Below are positions 1 through 11,395 of a DNA stretch of 64,000 bases, piece after piece. The first letter of the stretch is position 1. Each line of letters opens with the position of its first letter. Under the pieces are notes generated by a model. That model ran no database searches. It saw only the letters and a program-made list of their open reading frames with translations, and was not told the origin of the DNA. The translations under genes were made by a program, and so were the position numbers. Origin of the DNA: Theobroma cacao (Eukaryota; Streptophyta; Magnoliopsida; Malvales; Malvaceae); the NCBI RefSeq assembly GCF_000208745.1, contig NC_030859.1, positions 6,648,722 to 6,712,721 of the forward strand, read 5' to 3'.

Positions 1-576
1 AAATTTACACTTTTGCCCCCGTAAAAGTCAAAAATTACATTTTTGCCCCAAAAATTTGAAAATTGCCGATAGACATATTTTTCATCCCTTATACTCATAC
101 CATTCTCCAATTTGTCAAATTTGATCTAAATTCTCTCAAAATCTCAAATTTTGTCCGTGGGTGGTAAAATTACGATTTTGCCCCTATACTCCAGAAATCA
201 CCAGAATTAAACTTTTTCACTTCCTATCATTAAATTATACTCCAAATAGTTAATCTTGGTCAAAAATTTCACTCCATGATCAAATTATTATCTTAGGTGG
301 CAAAATGACGATTTTGCCCTTGAATATCAAATTTTCCAATTTTACCCCAAATGAACCCTCGAACTCCGAACAATCATTTTTAGTCATTCCTGGACTATAA
401 AATATTAAATTTCATCCTACAATTCCTATTTAAACTAGTTCAAGGTTAAATCAACTCAAGTGTACCGTTAGGTACGATATCGGGTTTCGTCTTTTCTTAG
501 GTGTTTTTCCTAACATAATAACATGCTACTCAGTGCATGTATGTCATGACATGTATTTATAGGGTCGGGTTTTACA
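1..576 (-). mobile_element. LTR family A, copy A1 (partial, cut by window start)
   Basis: This is the terminal part of a long LTR on the - strand. It aligns by eye with 54690-55131 on the same strand and with the starts of the + strand copies at 35685, 57376 and 60655. It has the same run of short tracts of the type ATTTTGCCCC, and the same CATGACATGTATTTATAGGG and GGGTTTTACA ending at 576. In family A the LTR begins TGTAAAGCCC on its own strand, so the end at 576 is the outer edge. The rest lies outside the window and no TSD can be tested. GTTAA at 577-581 would be the predicted duplicate. No coding capacity is seen. Confidence 0.85.
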
Positions 577-597
577 GTTAATTTTCCCCAAAAATAA

Positions 598-1402
598 TGG
601 TTCTCTTCTTTCAAACAACACTTTTGTCAAGTTTCCTTTGTGGTTCTAATGCCAGTTCTAAAAGTAATATTGATTACTGCTACTAGCTTGTTGCTTTCTT
701 TGGATCGCATAAAACTCTTAGGGCCAGAAGCTACCCACCATTTGAACAATGTAAATAAATGCATTCCTCCAACCCTTTTTACTAGATACCAAATTATTTA
801 TTGCTAGGTTCCAATTTCACATGATAACATAAGCTTATTTATTAGTTTTTTGGGTTTTTCTGGTGTATAGATTGTATTCTATGAGTTCCGTCCTGCACTT
901 ACGGCCAGCAGCTTAGCTGAAACAATCACTTTCAAAAGTTTCACTACCCTGTTAGTTTCATTCCATCCCTGACCATGTTAGTTTTAATTTCTTTTGCTTT
1001 CTTGTCTCTTCATATATTGATAAATATTTATAGGGGTGGTTCACTTTTGTTGCTTGTTGCTTTTTCTAAATGGTTCATGCTGGTGAATCTCTTGAAAACA
1101 TTCGTTTTGGGTTTAGCATTGGCTTAGCTTTTCATAAAAATGACCAAAACTCCTAAACACCTTCAGGGTATTGTCATTGGTTGCTGTTCTGCAGTACATT
1201 TCCTATCTATCCCTATTCTAAAATTTTCCTTTAGAAACAATGTAAATTTCCAACAATTGTTTGGGTTGTTGGGGAAACTTGTATAGGGAATTTGGGAAAC
1301 CTGCCTCTCATTATGATTCCAGCTGTCTGTGAGAAGCCAAGTAATCCATTCGACGATCCATCTGTTTGTTCTAGAAATTCTAAGCCATATGCTTCTTTAT
1401 CT
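598..1402 (+). pseudogene. PIN-LIKES (PILS) auxin-carrier family, 5' gene fragment with introns
   Basis: PILS proteins are ER membrane carriers of the auxin-efflux superfamily, usually about 400 residues long. Four exons of the N-terminal part are legible. Exon 1 (about 598-750) includes ATG 649 and the start MPVLKVILIT, then LDRIKLLGPEATHHLNN. Exon 2 (871-950) starts IVFYEFRPAL and contains SLAETITFKSF. Exon 3 (about 1071-1194) begins WFMLVNLL and contains TKTPKHLQGIVIGCCSA. Exon 4 (1287-1402) contains GNLPLIMIPAVCEKPSNPF and ends near YASLS. Introns 1 (751-870) and 3 end in AG, intron 1 is GT-AG, and exon phases agree. The fragment is broken: TAG at 1125-1127 where the family has Trp, the acceptor before exon 3 is lost, the exon 3 donor has lost a G, and homology stops at 1402. 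Retained introns mean it is not a retrocopy. Family assignment is from remembered PILS motifs, not a search. Confidence 0.85.
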
Positions 1403-1440
1403 TCATCAATCTGTCATGATTCCGGATTTGGGTTGTGACA
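1403..1440 (+). mobile_element. Terminal scrap of an LTR fused to the PILS fragment
   Basis: The PILS reading frame stops and the next 38 bases read into CGGATTTGGGTTGTGACA. This closely matches the outer end of LTR-D1 (CGGATTTAGGTTGTGACA, ending at 22707). Only the last few dozen bases of such an LTR appear to remain, so this looks like a deletion junction between an LTR and the gene fragment. It is too short to be sure of the family. Confidence 0.45.
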
Positions 1441-2482
1441 TCACATGTCATGCGCAATTAAGATGCCTTCCAAATTCATAGTATAAAAACTAAAGCTCTT
1501 CGTATCAAAGGTTTGTTGGGTAACTCAAGGTCAAATTTTATCAAGAGTACGTTTTTGCTATGGAGATGGGTTTTACTTAACTAAAATTGTGTGGTTCGAA
1601 TGTGTTAGACTTGACCGTGTAAGTTTAAAGGCAATAGTTAGATGAAGTATATATGATATACTTAGGCAAAGAGTTGTCACTTAACTGAACCTAGGAATCA
1701 CATAAGAGATATGATCGATAAACTAAGTTATCTACCCAATTAAGCATGGCATAGAGTGTTGATTAACTCAAGATCATTGTACGTTGAACGAGGTTCTAGT
1801 CCACTAGAAAGATCCTTGTAGAAACTTTCTAAAACGGCTTTGAGGGTTGTCATTTTGCATAAAATAGTGGGAGAACTATTTAAAATGTTAAAACCTTGTT
1901 TTAATAGTATATGCTTGGTAATTTACAATTTCTTATTTATTCATCAGGCTATTTTTTTTATATATTGCTAAGGCTAACAACCTGTCACTCCAGAGCATTT
2001 TGGATGCACACTAGACCAACCTATTGGAATGTTACTAAAACAAGAGAATTGTTCTCAAACAAAAGGTTGTCTATCTATAGTAAGCTTTGCCATAAGCTCA
2101 TGTTGAGGTAAATGGAAATGAAACATGGGATGCTCATTAGACTCATTAAGCCACATATATGATATTGGCTACTATGACTCAAAAACTTTGAAAGAAACAT
2201 AAGAGCATGTATGCTAAATGTATGACTTTACAAGCAAAAGAATTGTTCTATAAGCAAGGTTATACATAAACGTATGAGATAACATATAAATTGTTTCTAT
2301 GTGAAAAACAGAAAAGATAGTTCTATTAGAAATATGATTTAAGGCTGCTAGGCTTTATAGCAAAGCTACAGTAATGAGATATTGTTATGAGTAATGAACT
2401 AGGTTTTTCAACTTGGTTCTATAGTCTCTACCGAATCTATTCATAGTTAAGAATGAAGTTCCATTGGATGAAACTTTCATTA
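1441..2482 (+). mobile_element. Left part of the host stretch (probable decayed Ty1/copia)
   Basis: A+T-rich sequence with no ORF that I recognise. It is placed in the copia layer by logic rather than homology. The Athila element behind it is flanked by CATTA on both sides (2478-2482 and 48953-48957), so 2477 and 48958 were once adjacent. The sequence to the right of 48958 leads into copia integrase remnants at 52028. Position would suit leader or gag, but no motif confirms it. Confidence 0.35.
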
Positions 2483-2608
2483 TGTTGTCGGTTTAGTACA
2501 CGCAAGTATATGTATCAAACAACTAATATAGAAGTAAGTAGAGCATCGTATCACACAGGGAATTACTCTTAAATTCTCACTAAGTACTAAAATTATTCCA
2601 ACTTAATC
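2483..2608 (-). repeat. Athila 3' LTR, distal 126 bp
   Basis: Matches 47295-47421 of the 5' LTR: the same GTCGGTTTARTACACGCAAG start and the same AAAATTATTCC tract. The rest of this LTR resumes at 14539, because the LTR-B element entered at TAATC (2604-2608, duplicated at 14534-14538). The 5' LTR carries the uninterrupted sequence at this site, so it serves as a natural empty-site control. Confidence 0.9.
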
Positions 2609-4331
2609 TGTACGACCCCTCCACGGTAGCTACCGGCGTCTGAGACCTTCGGAAAAGACTCGTCAAGTCCCAAAGAAGCCTTACTCAAAATGCCCGTTAG
2701 TTCACTATATACGATCCCATTCCATATTGATACTAAAAACAATATACTCCCATACCATGATTTAAACAATAAACATAATAATCGATTCAAGCTTTAAACC
2801 ATTTAATCACAAGTATATACATCGAGATTTACATTCTTCAATTATTTACTTATAACAAAACCAATATCTGTTTACAACTTAATAAATAAAGTGCTATGAT
2901 TCGATCTCTAACAGCGAAGCAACTAGGGATAAAATGCTATGAGATGCCCTTATCTATTTGCGATGGACCATACACGTCGATGATTACACGTTAGGCCGAT
3001 CCCTGTCTACAAAAAGGGGAAAAAGAGGGGTGTGAGTCTCACAGACTTAGTGATCATCGGCTCCGTGAGCAAGGCGTAGATGGGAAACAAGCAACAAGGT
3101 TGAGGTTTTGAATAATAAAACTTGCAAGAGTAGATAAAAATATTTAATTCAAACGGAGATTTGTGCCTCATATATATATAAGAAAATATTGAGAATCTCT
3201 TGTAAGTCGTAATCAACCATATTGTATATCAAATCAAGTAAACTTTTGTGTAGCGAGAAGGTTAATAACCATTTTCAAACTAAATCAGTAAAATATCATT
3301 TTAAACCTCGTCTTTGTAAAAGATCTCTGCGGTCGAAATTATCTCATGTAATACTCAAATCAAATCAATAAAGTTGGGCAATCTCCCACGAAACCAAATA
3401 GTAACCAAGTTTATACACAGTTCGTAAATCGCCTCGCACACGAGGGTAAAATTCATATAATTGTAAAACTACGGAGAGTTGCAGAAAACCGTATAATTTC
3501 GTTCTCACCATGCAAGAAATAAAAGTTTGAAAACCCAAAGAGATGTTTGTCTCGAGTAGGAAATCAAATAAAATTTGTGGTCCCGCTACCAGGTAAAAAC
3601 TTCCGGGAGCCTCACTCCACCAGATCCCACATGCCATGACAGTCTCAACGATGTTGGCCAACATTGGACATATCAAGCGGTCGCAACCGTGTAATCATCT
3701 GGTGGCCTAGCCACGCATACATATATCACAAGCCGTGGTCCCCACCATGCCTAACTGCCAGTCGGAGACCCAAAGGTTCTCTAGCTAGAGCTCACTCATG
3801 CACGAGGGTCACACTTAACCGAAGTGACAACCAGCCTACTCTCGAATCTCTCAATTTGTAAAACCATTTTTAAATTGTGTTATGTCCTTGTCGTAACGTG
3901 CAGGTCCGGGAACCCGATCGCTAGACATGGAGTGATTTGGGAGTCGCCACCAATCTTTTTTTTGTTAGGTGTGATTGGCCACCTGATTTTGTCCTACTCA
4001 ACGAAATCCTAAATTAATTTTAAGTCCGTCGAAATAACGATAAACTGGTCTACATATCCTTTAGATTTGGGTTCTGGAGTACGGTTACGCACGGGGAAGG
4101 ATTAGCACCCCCGTGACGCCCATTCCACAAATGGTATCATTTAATCATATATTATCCTAACCCATTAATTTTATTCTTATGTTTTCTTAATTGTTATTTA
4201 TTTATTTCATCTTTTATTAGAATATTTTATTTCATTTTTTTACGGGTTTAACATGCACATGATGCAATTGTGAAATGCGTGGCATAAAATCGAGATAATG
4301 CCAAACGAAAATCCTTTATTGAGTGTATTTT

Positions 4332-5170
4332 CCGAATTCGCCCATCGTACTGGTGGGATCCGAAAGTATTCTCTCACCTAGGGAAATACCTTACCAACTC
4401 GCCTTTGCAAGTTTACTTGGTAGATCCCATCATCGGGATAGTCTTTTGTGAGTAAAAAATAATGTTTTCATGAATGCAAATCCTAATACGGGTAAAAGCC
4501 TTTTATTAAAGATATTTCTCCGAACCCTCCCATCGTATCGGTGGAGTTTAGAGGTATCTTTTCACCTAGGGAGTTTACTGATGAAACTCGCCTTCGCAAG
4601 CTTTCTCGAAAAGTCCCATCATTGGGATTTATACCCGTATACAGAATATATATATATGCCATGACATTTAACAATGCAACGATGATACGTGATGCACTCG
4701 TACACTCGATATTTGTTTATGATCTTTCACAAAATTTACTACTTTTCTTTGTGTGTGTATTTATTATGAACAAATATTTTACATTAATTATGCATTTTGC
4801 TATATAAGTGTTTATTTATTTTACTATATGAAATTTTTTTAGAACTATATATTTTTTAGATCAAGTATTTTCTATTATTCGTAATTATTATTATTATTAT
4901 TATTCATGCATATGTATTTTCTATTTTTGTATTATTATGATTAACAAATTTATTGTTATCATTAATTTTTTATTTTTTTATATATATTTTGATTAATTGG
5001 TGATTAAGTATATACGATTTTTTATTTGTTTAAAATTAGAAACATTAGAATTTCGAATTAGGACCTTCCCATCGTACTGGTGGAGTCTTAATTGAAATCC
5101 TTAACCTAAGAAAATTCACTCGAAATTGCGACTTCTCGCATTCTGAATGGGCATCCCATAATCGGTATTA
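4332..5170 (+). repeat. Three ~110-bp hairpin-prone units inside LTR-C
   Basis: Units lie at about 4332-4440, 4520-4630 and 5061-5170. Each starts with CCCATCGTAYYGGTGG, has CACCTAGG or ACCTAAG in the middle, then an ACTCG(CC)TTCGCAAG-like motif, and ends with CCCATCATCGGGAT or a variant. The first and last motifs are partly complementary (GGTGGGATC against GATCCCATC in unit 1), so a unit can fold on itself. Spacing is uneven (about 190 and 540 bp), so this is not a simple tandem array. Confidence 0.75.
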
Positions 5171-5595
5171 CCTATACATTATTCTTGTGATTTATATATT
5201 TTATTTCATTTTTATTGTTATTTTTATTTAATATTATTATCTTAATTATCATTATTAATATTATTTTCATTTATTATTTTTATTATTTTTTTTTCTAAAA
5301 CATTCTATATTTTTTTGATTGATTTTTTATTTTTATTTAAACTAAGCAAATAAGCAAATTTTTAATTAAATAGAATGGATAAGCCCTAAATAACAAGTCC
5401 AAATTCACAATAAATGGGAAAGGCCTCACCTTGCTTGGGCTAGGGTGATGGCTCAAGTTATCTGGTCCGCATAGGAGCATCCCGAGCTTGCTTTGTTGGT
5501 CCGTTAGGCTCCCTTTCGAACGATGCCCTTTAGGCGTTGATCCCTCTTTATTCCTTACTCTATTGAGACGACGCTATTTAGACTCTAAATCTCGA

Positions 5596-5603
5596 TATAT
5601 AAG
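5596..5603 (+). promoter_or_regulatory. TATA box of LTR-C
   Basis: TATATAAG is followed at once by a CT-rich tract that runs to about 5995. A TATA element followed by a pyrimidine-rich leader is a usual plant promoter pattern. The predicted start would fall about 25-35 bases downstream. No expression evidence is available. Confidence 0.5.
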
Positions 5604-5995
5604 CCCTTTTTTTTTCTTTTCTCTCATTTTCACCCATCATTTTCTCTCTCTAGCCGGTCACCTTCTCTACCTTCTCTCTAGAAAATTTTCTTCTTCTTCT
5701 TTTTTCTTTCTCTCTTTCTTTCTTGGTCGTCAGATCTCTCTCCCCTCTTTTTTCTTCTCGACGTCACTCTTCTCTCTCCCTTTCCTTCACCGGCTCCATT
5801 TTTTCCTCTCTCTTTCTTCTTTTCTTTCTTTCCTTCCCTCTCTTTCTTTGCTTTTTTCTTCTTCCTTTCCTCTCTCTCTCTGTCGGTGTCGGTTTTCTTT
5901 CTTGTCGTCGATCCCCTTTTGCCTTAGGTCAGTAAAAAGCCGGCTACCTTTTTCTCTTTCGTGCCGCCAGTTGGATCTCCCTCTCTCACTTTTTG
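5604..5995 (+). other. Pyrimidine-rich leader tract of LTR-C
   Basis: About 390 bases of almost pure C and T on the + strand. The tract is open in several frames only because it lacks A. It is not a gene. Confidence 0.6.
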
Positions 5996-7189
5996 GCACC
6001 GCTTAGATCTAACCACCAGATCTGGGTTTGACCGAATCGGGGCCTTTAACCCAAACCTCTTTTTTTTTTTGCTTTTTGGTTGATTTTATTATGGTTAGGA
6101 TAGCTGGTTGCTAGAACACTTAAGTTTTTTTTTTTCTTTTGATTTTTGGTTGTTGCTGTTGGATTGGATCTGTTTTCTTGTTTCTAGAAAAAAAAATTTT
6201 CTTTTTGAATCATTTTCTCTTTGGTTTTTCTCCTTGATTTTTGGCTATGTTTTCTGGCTTTCAAAAAATCTCTCCCTCTCTTGTTTTTCAAGTCGTGAAT
6301 CTTTAAAAGCCAAGTTGTCCAAAAATTTGGGCAACCCGGTAATGGGGTTTTGGCACCAAGGAGTTGGTAGCCAGAACCCCCATCATTCATGGTGGTTGAG
6401 GGAAGGGATAGCTGGGCGTACGCCCAGCCATTCCTCTTTTTTTCTCATTATTTTATTTTATATTTTATATTTTATTATTTTTTTAAATGGGTGTCTACAG
6501 TCCTTAAAAGCTCATCTCAAAATTATTTCCAAAGCATTCAACATAGGGTATGATAAAATCTATCATTTTCTCAAAATGAATTTATGCATGAATTTCAAAA
6601 CAATAATTTGCATGGTGGATAAGCAATATAATCATGAATGCACACTGCACAAATATAAGGCACATATTTTGAGGTAAAACAGTGCGAATGGCTTGTTTCT
6701 CAAATTTTAAAACTCTTTACATATAATTTATACATATATATATATATATATTCAAAATGATTTCTAAACATAATTTGCAACCACAATTTCCTAAGATTGC
6801 TACCAACACATGCTATCCACAATTTTCGCATTTAAAATAAATCATACGTATAGGTATATATTTATGAAAATTTTTAAAATTGACACCCCCTACTCACCTC
6901 ACAATAGCGGGATTATTACGTCGCTATTGATTCGTACGTGTGTATAAATATTCTTGTTTACCAGTCATGTGCTTCGTCTGGCACGCTTCCACATAAACTT
7001 TCCTAGCAACAATTTAAACCCAATATACTTAATCACACACTTGTATGGAGAGCAGCTTAATAAAAATTCCTTAACCAAATTGCATATCTTTCATCCAAAA
7101 TATGCACAATATTAAACCACCCATAAACCTTAATATAATATTAACTTACCATTTTTTTCTCTTTTTTTTTTGTTTTTAAAATCTGGCTA

Positions 7190-7660
7190 CTCCCTCTTCT
7201 CTCTAACATTAACAGTTTCCATTGATATACTCTTTCACCCCAAAAGCTGTCGCCTTTCCTCTCTCTTCCTCACCAAAAACCGACAGCATCCCTTCTCTCT
7301 CATTATCCTAAAAGCTGTTTCCTTTCCTCCCTTTATCTCACCCAAAATCAACGACACTTCTTCCCTCTCACTCACAACCGACTGCTTCCTCTCTTTCTTT
7401 CTTTTCCTCCCTTTCTTTCTCATTTCTTCTTTCTTTTCTTCTTAGCTTTGGTCGGCTTCATTCTCTCCCTCACAACTGACTTCTCTCTTTCCTTTTTCCT
7501 TCTTCAAATATCCGGCTTTGACTTTTTTTTTCTTTCTTTTCTTCCTTTCTATTCACTTGGCCGGCTCCCCATCATTTCTTCTCTTTTTTTTTCTTGTCTT
7601 TTCTTCCTTTCATCCTTATCTCATTTTACTTACCANACCCCTACCTCCTTCACTTAATTA
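7190..7660 (-). other. Purine-rich tract (- strand) of the LTR-B1 3' LTR
   Basis: Strong CT bias on the + strand, hence GA-rich on the element's strand. The tract is repeated at 13350-13800 in the other LTR and has a counterpart at 17640-17880 in LTR-B2. It is probably the transcribed leader of the LTR. The open frames in it are composition artefacts. Confidence 0.55.
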
Positions 7661-8366
7661 AAAATGAATTTAGGACCCTTTGTAAAGCACACATGGGCAG
7701 CTGCAGATCAGCTTTTACCATTTTCTTTTATTATTGTTCGGCCCCCATCATTCTCTTCTCTTCTTATTAATTTTTATTTTTTTAAGTTGCATATTGATCA
7801 CATGGGCAGCTGCCTTTTCTTCCCCTATATTTATATTATTATATATTATATATATTTTTTATTAACTTTAATTAACATATTTGCTCTTAATCCTTGATTT
7901 TATTTTATTTACCACATAATCCTCCAACTTTCGTATTTTAAAATTCGATCCATTCGACGCATTTAAAAAATTTTATTTTTCTTTTATCTTTACTCCTTTA
8001 CACATATACAATCGAAATATCAAAAGTGCATTTCAACGCGGTATCACCATAATATTTAAATATTTATTTACTTGTGCTAGCTCGATTTAATAAAACACGT
8101 GGGTCTCACTTACATCATTTATCTTCAAAATTCATTCGTTCTTCTTCTTCTCCCCCACTTAAATTGATCGTATAATCCTTCTTCAGACTGATTCCCTTAA
8201 TTAACAAAATATTAATATTTTTAATATTTTTTTATTATAAAATAATATTTTATTCAATTATTTTTCTCATCCGTAACCACTCTTTGACACTTAAATTTAC
8301 ATCAAATGACCTTTCGTACTATCGATAAGGTCTTATTGACTACTAAACGAGGTCACGGGTGTTACA

Positions 8367-8380
8367 ATCTCCCCCACTTA
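8367..8380 (-). promoter_or_regulatory. Polypurine tract of LTR-B1
   Basis: On the - strand this reads TAAGTGGGGGAGAT and directly abuts the 3' LTR start TGTAACACC. It is preceded by GAATTCGAGGACGAATTC, a sequence often seen just before the tract in plant Ty3/gypsy elements. It would prime plus-strand DNA synthesis. Confidence 0.85.
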
Positions 8381-11379
8381 ATTAGAATTCGTCCTCGAAT
8401 TCAAGTCAGCATCAGATTACTCATGTCACTTTACAATCATACTTCACTTCCTTCTTTATAGGGATTTTAATCTATCCGCCTCATTTATTTTTGTTTCAAC
8501 TAAAACACGTTACATAGGTCCCTTGTCATCTTAGAAATCAAAACCACGATACTCTTCACAATTGTCTGCTATTATCACCATGATACAAGTATGCCTTGAA
8601 CTCCATTATTAATTTTTAAACATATTTCCATCTCAATCCTGCCTATTTCGATCACAATCATGGTTACTTATATATGCCCAATCATTATATGTTTACTTCA
8701 TTTCGTGCTAAGCTTCTCGACATTCATTCATCTTGGTCCCATATACTATTACATAACTCAAAACACTATAAACACACCATTTTCATTCCTGCGTATATTT
8801 TCAACATTGGGGGAGGTTCAAGCCTTCAATTATTCCCACATACGTCATATTTACTTTGCTTCTAGGCAATTTAATTCTTTTTAGTTTTTCCGTAACGTGC
8901 ACGCCTTAAGATTCACACTTCAACCTCATTCTTAAGCCAATGAGATTTACATCATGCAAAAAGGCAACTCACTTGCAAAAGTTAACTTTGATTGTAGTTC
9001 TTTCGTTCACCATCAATTTCTTTTCATTAGTTCAATTCCTTCATGTCTCAAAGCATGACATCATTATTAACAAAGTTAAATTTCATCTTCTAAATCAACC
9101 CCTCCAAATACTTGCATTATAATACTATCACCATTTATTCTATATTCGTAGCTCTATCGCCACATAGAAAGTTTAGCATAACCATGAAATAACACTTCCT
9201 TTACTTCTACATCTCGATCATATTATTCTATTTTTTTACTATTATTCTGGAATTTTCTTATATCCACATAGCTCCATTTCAAATGGTATATCTTGTTATT
9301 GTGCCATTTATGCAACTTATCAGACATATTGTGTTCAGAGCTCGAATCACTTAAATAATTCTTTTATTTCATTTAAAAGATTATTTAGTCCACGAACACT
9401 AGATTATGATCAATTTCCAAATTACTCTTTGGACATTTAGGTTATCATTTAGCTTACCATATGTCATTTCGTATGTGATCCATATGAACCCACATTATGA
9501 CTATGCATAATTTCACATAATTTACATGCTTAAATCTTTCCTCATTATTTCCAATCATATATATAAGTTTCATTATACCATGTATCCTTACATCACCATG
9601 TTGTTACCCACATCTCAATCACTAAATATCATTTCCATCTAGTTATAATCCGATATCCATGTATGCTTTACGATTTTATTAACCCTTCAAGTTCATCTTT
9701 ACTGGATCACTGCATCTCATGTAATATCACAATTCCTAAAAGTCATCCTCGTTTCTCATTTACCTTTTGTACTTTCATTGTATATGTCCTTGTTCATTTT
9801 AATATTAGTTAATCACTTAAGATTTAGATTCGTCAAGGTCATGTACATTTCTTGCACTTTTGAATTCTAATTTCCACCTTAGGGAACTCTCATTAACCAG
9901 CTTCATTATCGAGATTGCCTTCAATCATCTTATACTATTCCTTTACACCAATACGCCATTATTTACCTTTTAGCATCTACACAGTTAATGCTGGTAATTA
10001 CAAAACTTGAAATAGGATTCTACTTAAGTATCTCTTAATATCATTGCCAATATCCATTTTCAAACTTACATCGAGTGACCTTATAACTTTTGCTTTAACC
10101 ATTAAGCTCCTTGACAATTTCAAGTTCCACATTTCCTTATCATGTATATAAAATGTTTTAAAGTACTACTAACCATTATTCCTGACACTTGTAATTCGGT
10201 CTATTCGTTTCAAAACTCTCATACATTGTCGAACACTTAGTTACTTATTTACTCATTAATCCTTTAAACACATTCAGTTCAAAAGCATGTTCTTATTCTC
10301 TGAGATATTTTAATGTATTCTCATTTATTCCTACCTCAATTTGTATCCTTAGATTTCTCATATGCCACATAATTAACCTTATCTTATTACGAACCTCTTT
10401 TCCTTCAACTATATCATAATAAGATTGCAGATCTTCTTAACGGTACGGTAAATTCGTTTTGTTGTTATGCCAACCTCAAATTCCTTCACAGTTTCCTCAC
10501 TTGGTATTAGCGTCTCTTTATATCTTAGTATTCATCTTTAGTCCACATAATATTCCTCTTTTTACTTGCATGCCACGATATCTAAGTCTATGAAGAAACC
10601 CTTTTGGTTCACATAATATTCCTAACTCATTTAAACCTCCGCATAATAATGTTCAGTTTCAAGGTCAATGTAACGAATTCAACTTATAAATTTATTTTCG
10701 TACTCCATACAATTTGCTTATGTGACCGAAACAAGGGATATTCTTAGTGCTCTGATGATGAACCATTAGCATTGCGATAGTGTAACTACTGAAAATTTCT
10801 TCCACAAGGAAGTTCTCTTACTTTTAAAATTTCTACATTATTGTCATACTTTAAGTCCAATCAATACCTTTAAGCTTATGTTATCTCTTAGCATTATGAT
10901 CAATCAAACAAGTCTCACTTAAAGACATCCTTTCCATATGGTATAACAAATTTTTAATTTCATACTACCACGTATACTGATTCACCCATAGTCATCAAAT
11001 TTCTTCCCATTGACAATCATGGCTCAAATTTTAACTCCACCAAATGAATGAGTTATTACGGACCTATTACTCCAGCTCCACTTTCCTCCACCCTTAGTCG
11101 AAGGGGTATATCATTATAGTAATTGTTCATTAGGAACGTTTGCTTTAAAATCCTTCCAACAATAGCTCGTGTCTCGGGTGGCATCTCAAATTCGAACAAC
11201 GGCACCACTTATGATCGTTACATGATGATAGCAAAAGGGTAAGTTACTAGGAATAAGAGTTTATATAGCCTCTTGTCTATGACTTGTGCTGCAATCACAA
11301 ACCATAAACAAGACTCTACATTAACTCCTACAACTCCGCTAACAAGCATGAGAATTCCTAGGACCCGACTAAACCTAGG
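8381..11379 (-). other. Internal region of LTR-B1, no recognisable coding domain
   Basis: About 3 kb of A+T-rich DNA. I looked for gag, zinc-knuckle, protease, reverse transcriptase, RNase H and integrase motifs on both strands and recognised none. Stops are frequent in all frames. It is either a non-coding filler typical of LARD elements or the interior of an element decayed beyond recognition. Confidence 0.6.
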
Positions 11380-11391
11380 ACTTTGATACCA
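11380..11391 (-). promoter_or_regulatory. Primer-binding site of LTR-B1 (initiator tRNA-Met type)
   Basis: The - strand reads TGGTATCAAAGT, four bases inside the 5' LTR end. It matches the plant initiator-Met primer site TGGTATCAGAGC with two differences. Confidence 0.85.
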
Positions 11392-11395
11392 CCTT

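Larger units (their letters stand above)
3889..6499 (+). mobile_element. Solo LTR, family C
   Basis: A 2611-bp segment starting TGTCGTAACGTGCAGG and ending GGGTGTCTACA, flanked by a perfect GTCCT duplication (3884-3888 and 6500-6504). It is absent from the equivalent place in the other LTR of LTR-B1 (12675), which proves the insertion. It contains the stretch GGTTACGCACGGGGAAGG near 4081, common in plant LTRs, three related hairpin-prone units, a TATA box and a long CT-rich stretch. No internal domain or partner LTR is present, so it is a solo LTR. Orientation is taken from the TATA-plus-CT leader arrangement. Confidence 0.88.
2609..8366 (-). repeat. 3' LTR of LTR-B1 (interrupted by LTR-C)
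   Basis: Aligns from end to end with 11396-14533. The alignment breaks only at 3889-6504, where solo LTR-C and its TSD lie. Shared landmarks include ATGCCCGTTAGTT, the tract after GTGTTATGTCCTT and the pyrimidine-rich block at 7190-7660. On the element's own strand that block is purine-rich, as in the leaders of the other LTR families here. One ambiguous base (n) is at 7636. Confidence 0.88.

Noticed and set aside
598..1402. A functional PILS gene starting at 649
   Set aside because: An in-frame stop, two damaged splice sites and loss of all 3' exons make it a pseudogene.
5488..6006. 172-residue open frame rich in Leu, Ser and Phe
   Set aside because: It is the CT-rich leader of LTR-C. Other frames and the opposite strand are open too, which is a composition effect.
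7170..7657. Open frames in the pyrimidine-rich tract
   Set aside because: The same tract recurs at 13269-13731 in the other LTR of LTR-B1 with frame differences; no protein pattern.
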